From positions 1-9,780 of the forward strand of contig JALVOR010000308.1 in assembly GCA_027026295.1 (NCBI GenBank): a stretch of 9,780 nucleotides of DNA, written 5' to 3'. The notes beneath the pieces were generated by a model. That model worked only from the letters and a program-made list of their open reading frames with translations. It ran no database searches and was not told the origin of the DNA. This stretch comes from Anaerolineales bacterium (GTDB lineage: Bacteria > Chloroflexota > Anaerolineae > Anaerolineales > DRMV01). Shown here piece after piece: positions 6,861 through 9,780 of this stretch (its first letter is position 1; each line of letters begins with the position of its first letter). Both the position numbers and the translations under genes were made by a program.

Positions 6861-6874
6861 GGCTGAACAGTTAC
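6861..6874 (-). repeat. Right terminal inverted repeat
   Basis: GGCTGAACAGTTAC, an exact reverse complement of 6619-6632, abutting the right copy of the direct repeat. Confidence 0.9.
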
Positions 6875-6882
6875 GGATATTG
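6875..6882 (+). repeat. Target-site duplication, right copy (GGATATTG)
   Basis: Identical to 6611-6618 and directly adjacent to the right inverted repeat. It lies 37 bases past the stop of the ABC permease. Confidence 0.88.
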
Positions 6883-6919
6883 TACTTCATCCCTGCGGGC
6901 AGGGCGGCGAGGAAGGGCC

Positions 6920-7804
6920 TCAGGCTGTGATATCCTGCCGCTGGAAGGCCCACCACGCGAGGGCAAGGCCCGCGAGGGTGTAAGCAGCCAGCAGCAGCGC
7001 GGCCGTGCCGGGGGAAAGCAGGGGCGCAGCGCCGGAGGCTCCGCTGACGCCTATGCTGACTTCCGTGCCCGGGGCAATGCCTTTCAGCAGGCTCTCTCCT
7101 GCCATCGCAGGCAGGTAACGGGCAAAGCGCGCTGTTTGGGGCGATGCCAGCAGGAGCACTTTGGCGGCCATGTTTTCCACCAGCAGATTGTAGCCCAGGC
7201 CGACGCCCACGGCGGTCAGGGTGGAGCGGGCAAGGATGGCCACGAGCACTGTCAGCGCGGCGTAGGGAGCCAACCCCAGGGCAGCCGCGCCGATACCCGT
7301 CAGGGCCTTGCCCCATGGCAGCGCGTGCCAGGGCAGACTGCCGCTGCCTTGCAGCGTGTAAATGCCTGTCGCGGCAGCCCCGGCAGCGAAAGCGGTGACG
7401 GCCAGCACGACCAGCGCGGCGGCCAGTACGGCGGCCTTGCCCAGCAGGTAAGCCCCGCGCCCCACGCCGCGGCTGAGCCAGAGATGCACCGTTCGCCAGG
7501 TGTATTCCTGGCCGGTCAGCGCGGCGGCCAGCACGACCGCAAACAGCCCGCCCAGCCCGCTGCCCCCCGCGAAGGCCAGCCCGCCCAAAAAGCCTTGCGG
7601 CCAGCGCAGGGAGGCTTTGAGGGCCTCGAGGGCTTCCGGCGGCAGGCTCTGCTGCCGGGAAGAGGCCAGTGCTGCCATCAGCGCGAGATGCAGCCCGGCG
7701 ACGATCAGGGCAAAAATGCCCACCTCGGCCCAGAGCAGCGCGCGGCTGGTGAGTTTGCGGCATTCGGTGCGGGTCAATGCAACGATGGTTTGCAGAGCGG
7801 TCAT
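6920..7804 (-). CDS. ABC-2 type transporter permease
   Basis: 294 residues from the ATG at 7802-7804. The protein has about six hydrophobic membrane segments (roughly residues 27-49, 72-97, 120-148, 168-193, 195-220 and 266-286) and the pattern typical of ABC-2 permeases after the second helix: GQEYTWRTVHLWLSRG, then GK near residue 123. It forms the membrane channel for the ATPase encoded just upstream. The frame could extend 11 codons further, but the chosen start has a GAGAGG Shine-Dalgarno at proper spacing, and the extension would overlap the ATPase end. The stop at 6920 is 37 bp from the inserted element. The protein resembles the permeases of BcrA- and lantibiotic-immunity-type exporters, but the substrate is unknown. 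Confidence 0.92.
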   Translation of the reverse strand: MTALQTIVALTRTECRKLTSRALLWAEVGIFALIVAGLHLALMAALASSRQQSLPPEALEALKASLRWPQGFLGGLAFAGGSGLGGLFAVVLAAALTGQEYTWRTVHLWLSRGVGRGAYLLGKAAVLAAALVVLAVTAFAAGAAATGIYTLQGSGSLPWHALPWGKALTGIGAAALGLAPYAALTVLVAILARSTLTAVGVGLGYNLLVENMAAKVLLLASPQTARFARYLPAMAGESLLKGIAPGTEVSIGVSGASGAAPLLSPGTAALLLAAYTLAGLALAWWAFQRQDITA

Positions 7805-7810
7805 GGTTTT

Positions 7811-7816
7811 CCTCTC
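7811..7816 (-). promoter_or_regulatory. Shine-Dalgarno of the permease, overlapping the ATPase stop
   Basis: Minus-strand GAGAGG lies 6 nt before the permease ATG at 7804 and overlaps the TGA of the ATPase gene (7815-7817). This decides the permease start and suggests translational coupling of the two transporter subunits. Confidence 0.75.
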
Positions 7817-8540
7817 ATTGTTGGGACGGAGCCGCAATTGCGGCCATGAAAAAGGCTTCCAGATCCTGGTGGCCGTGCAGCAGGTTGGCTACCGGCCCCT
7901 GTGCCAGCAACTGGCCGCGATGCAGCACCGCGACGCGGTCGCAGACCTGTTCTACCTCGTGCAACAGGTGGCTGCTGAGGAAGACGGTCACGCCATCGGC
8001 GGTGAGTTCGCGCAGCAGCGTGCGCATCTCGGCCATCCCCACGGGGTCGAGGCCGCTGGTGGGTTCGTCCAGGATGAGCAGGCGAGGGCGGTGCAGCAGG
8101 GCGGCGGCCAGTCCCAGGCGCTGTTTCATGCCGGTGGAGTAGGTCTTGGCCTTGCGGTCGGCGGCGGCTTCCAGACCCACTTGCCCCAGCACCGCAGCAA
8201 TGCGCGCCTCGTTCACGGTGGGGTACAACCGTGCCAGCAGGCGCAGGTTGGCGCGACCGGAAAGGTAGGGGTAAAATCCCGGTGCGCCGACCAGGGCGCC
8301 GACTTCCCGCAGAGGGGTGGTGTCTTCCGGCGTGACCGGGCGGCCAAAGACCTCTACACGTCCGCCCGTCGGGCGCAGCAGTCCCAGAATCATGCTAATG
8401 GTGGTGGTCTTTCCGGCCCCGTTGGGGCCCAGGAAGCCAAAACATTCGCCGACTTGCACTTCCAGCGTCAGGTTTTCCACGGCCTTCACACCCTTGAAGC
8501 GCTTGCTCAGGTGGCTCAGGCGTAACACATTTTCTGGCAT
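7815..8540 (-). CDS. ABC transporter ATP-binding protein (BcrA/CcmA-like)
   Basis: 241 residues. The Walker A motif is G38-T45 (GPNGAGKT). The signature motif is degenerate but typical of the subfamily (YSTGMKQR, 134-141). Walker B is LLILDEP with D158/E159, the D-loop is SGLD (162-165) and the switch histidine is H191 (SSH), so it should hydrolyse ATP. At the Q-loop region (around 80-93, GALVGAPGFYPYL) no glutamine is seen; related exporters often have an acidic residue there, here apparently glycine. It powers the ABC-2 permease encoded 10 nt downstream. The start is supported by GGAGAA (8547-8552) 6 nt before the ATG. It is the first gene of the minus-strand block and diverges from the M48 protease gene across a 223-bp gap. 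The substrate could be a peptide, drug or lipid; the sequence does not say. Confidence 0.96.
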   Translation of the reverse strand: MPENVLRLSHLSKRFKGVKAVENLTLEVQVGECFGFLGPNGAGKTTTISMILGLLRPTGGRVEVFGRPVTPEDTTPLREVGALVGAPGFYPYLSGRANLRLLARLYPTVNEARIAAVLGQVGLEAAADRKAKTYSTGMKQRLGLAAALLHRPRLLILDEPTSGLDPVGMAEMRTLLRELTADGVTVFLSSHLLHEVEQVCDRVAVLHRGQLLAQGPVANLLHGHQDLEAFFMAAIAAPSQQ

Positions 8541-8690
8541 GGTCGGTTCTCCTTATCGTCATAGGGAAGGCGGTGGTCCGCTTTGAGGCTATCTTCGCAC
8601 TTTTTCGGCGAAAACGCATCGGCCTGCGGGCGGGGTTGACCCTGTCCCTGAGAAGGATTTTGCTGTTGGGGAATTTCATCCCCCGGGCGG

Positions 8691-8719
8691 AAGACAAGAT
8701 GCCGGGAATGCGGTATGCT
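8691..8719 (+). promoter_or_regulatory. Possible promoter of the M48 protease gene
   Basis: AAGACA (8691-8696, 4/6 to consensus) and TATGCT (8714-8719, 4/6) are separated by 17 bases, in the intergenic region between divergent genes. The match is modest. I see no convincing promoter for the opposite-strand ABC genes in the same gap. Confidence 0.35.
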
Positions 8720-8750
8720 TTTGGCAGGCAAGCCGCGTTTTACGATTCCA

Positions 8751-8758
8751 AAAGGAGG
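8751..8758 (+). promoter_or_regulatory. Strong Shine-Dalgarno of the M48 protease gene
   Basis: AAAGGAGG, a near-perfect anti-SD match, lies 5 nt before the ATG at 8764 and fixes the start of the protease. Confidence 0.85.
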
Positions 8759-8763
8759 AATGT

Positions 8764-9780
8764 ATGTTGACCCATGAACCGGAACTGGAAACCGTTGCAC
8801 GAGAGATGGAAGCCGCACTCGGCGAAAAAGACTTTGCCAAAGCCCGCTATCAACTGCGGATGAGGGTGACGCAGTTCGTCATTGGCCTGCTGATGCCGCT
8901 GGTCATGATTGTCCTCTGGCTGCTGACTGGCTGGGCTGTGGCGCTGCGCGATGCCTTGCATGCCAACGATGTCTGGTGGGCGACCTGGCTGGCGCTGGCC
9001 GTTTTCATGCTGGTTTCTGCGGTGGTGGATTTGCCCCTTGCGTGGTATTTTGGCTTCCGGCTGGAGGAACGCCTGGGCACCAACCGCCAGTCTTTCGGCG
9101 GCTGGCTGTGGGACGAAATCAAAGAGACCGCCCTAAACATCCCCTTGCAGAGCGCCCTCTTTTTGGGGCTGTACCTGGTCTTCCGCCGCTGGCCCGACCG
9201 CTGGCTTCCGGGGTTGATTGCAATCGTCGTGGTGTTCATGGTCGTCTTTTACCTGCTTTCCCCGGTCTTTCTGCGGATGCGCTACAAGACCGAGCCGCTG
9301 GATGAGCCCGGCCTGGAAGCGCGTCTGCGTGACCTTTTTGCCCGGGCAGGGGTGCCTTTTGGCGGGCTGGCGGTGCTCAAGGCTGCGGAGAAGAGCAGCC
9401 GCGGGAATGCTGCTGTGGTGCCCAAGGGGGCAGGCAATGAGGTGGTGATTTCCGACACGCTGCTGGAAGCCGCCGACCCCGCGGGCGTGGAGGCGGTCAT
9501 TGCCCACGAGTTGGGGCACAAGGTGCATCGCGATCTGCTCAAGGTGATGGTGTTCCTGGGGGTGGCTTTCGTGGGGGTGTTGGCGGTGGGTTATGGCGTG
9601 CTGCAAACCCTTGGGCGCTGGGACGGCTTGGGCGGCCCTGCCGACGTGGCGACGTTCCCCCTTTTGACAGCAACGGTGGCGTGGCTGTTCGCTGCACTGC
9701 AGGTGCTGCTCAACGCTTACAGCCGCCGGATCGAGCGGGCAGCCGATGCGTACGCTCTGCAGATGACCAATAACCCTGTT
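8764..9780 (+). CDS. Ste24-like M48 family membrane metalloprotease, 3' partial
   Basis: 339 codons are visible with no stop before the window edge; Ste24-type proteins usually run to a little over 400 residues, so the C-terminal end is missing. The zinc site HELGH is at 248-252 (catalytic E249). The third ligand, E324, lies in the conserved N-x2-SRRIE-x2-AD context (D328). Upstream are other Ste24-type signatures: LEERLGTNRQSFGGWLWDE (100-118), GNAAVVPKG (214-222) and a VISDTLLE stretch (228-235). About six hydrophobic helices are visible (roughly 36-60, 71-97, 123-140, 148-170, 259-282 and 298-317). In eukaryotes Ste24 cleaves prenylated CAAX proteins; bacterial relatives are better viewed as membrane-protein quality-control proteases, so I infer that role. 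The gene has its own promoter region and diverges from the ABC exporter genes. Confidence 0.95.
   Translation, partial: MLTHEPELETVAREMEAALGEKDFAKARYQLRMRVTQFVIGLLMPLVMIVLWLLTGWAVALRDALHANDVWWATWLALAVFMLVSAVVDLPLAWYFGFRLEERLGTNRQSFGGWLWDEIKETALNIPLQSALFLGLYLVFRRWPDRWLPGLIAIVVVFMVVFYLLSPVFLRMRYKTEPLDEPGLEARLRDLFARAGVPFGGLAVLKAAEKSSRGNAAVVPKGAGNEVVISDTLLEAADPAGVEAVIAHELGHKVHRDLLKVMVFLGVAFVGVLAVGYGVLQTLGRWDGLGGPADVATFPLLTATVAWLFAALQVLLNAYSRRIERAADAYALQMTNNPV

Larger units (their letters stand above)
6619..6874. mobile_element. 256-bp MITE-like element with 14-bp inverted ends
   Basis: The ends, GTAACTGTTCAGCC (6619-6632) and its exact reverse complement (6861-6874), are perfect 14-bp inverted repeats. 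Similarity continues weakly inward, to about 19 of 22 bases. The element is flanked by an 8-bp direct repeat. It encodes no transposase or convincing protein, so it is non-autonomous. Known IS66-family elements have ends beginning GTAA and make 8-bp duplications, so an IS66-type transposase elsewhere in the genome is the likely mobiliser; this is inference. It fills most of the 355-bp gap between the ABC permease (stop at 6920) and the kinase (start at 6564). The interior has two arms of about 10-bp words around a central hairpin. The perfect duplication suggests a fairly recent insertion. Confidence 0.85.

Noticed and set aside
6891..6904. CCCTG/CAGGG palindrome after the permease stop as a terminator
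   Set aside because: A 5-bp stem with a 4-nt loop and no T-run follows on the minus strand, too weak to call.
6770..8525. Plus-strand open frames across the ABC genes (6770-7849 and 7500-8525)
   Set aside because: Shadows of the permease and ATPase genes, low complexity and without recognisable motifs. One would also start inside the mobile element.

Overview
The window looks like a chromosomal segment of a Chloroflexota bacterium, most likely of the Anaerolineae type. This is an inference from gene style only: a large beta-helix lipoprotein with a CSLREA-like N-terminus and a choice-of-anchor-Q end, small Cys/Trp modules at protein C-termini, a GC-rich two-component/ABC block, and an intergenic repeat built of words like ACAGAA and TCCGCGT. 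No rRNA, tRNA or CRISPR array is visible.

Positions 1-4086 (+ strand) hold two secreted-type proteins. The first is cut by the left window edge and continues upstream. The second is a 988-residue lipoprotein with about 23 beta-helix turns, an SH3b-like domain and a proline/threonine linker. Otherwise dissimilar, the two end in the same 25-residue four-cysteine module, encoded by DNA identical at 70 of 74 positions.

Positions 4357-8540 (- strand) read, in transcription order: ABC ATPase, ABC-2 permease, sensor histidine kinase, NarL/LuxR-type response regulator, then a strong intrinsic terminator. The ATPase and permease are tightly coupled (10 nt apart). The kinase and regulator form a two-component pair that may control the exporter.

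Between the permease and the kinase lies the most notable item: a 256-bp transposase-less element (6619-6874). It has perfect 14-bp terminal inverted repeats beginning GTAA and is flanked by a perfect 8-bp direct repeat, GGATATTG. It has the hallmarks of a MITE, and its end sequence and duplication length fit mobilisation by an IS66-type transposase. Inside it are two arms of about 10-bp periodic words around a central hairpin.

From 8764 (+ strand, divergent from the ABC genes) a Ste24-like M48 membrane metalloprotease begins with a strong Shine-Dalgarno and runs off the right edge. An ABC exporter, a two-component system and a membrane protease side by side suggest envelope-stress or membrane quality-control functions, but the substrate and signal cannot be read from the sequence.
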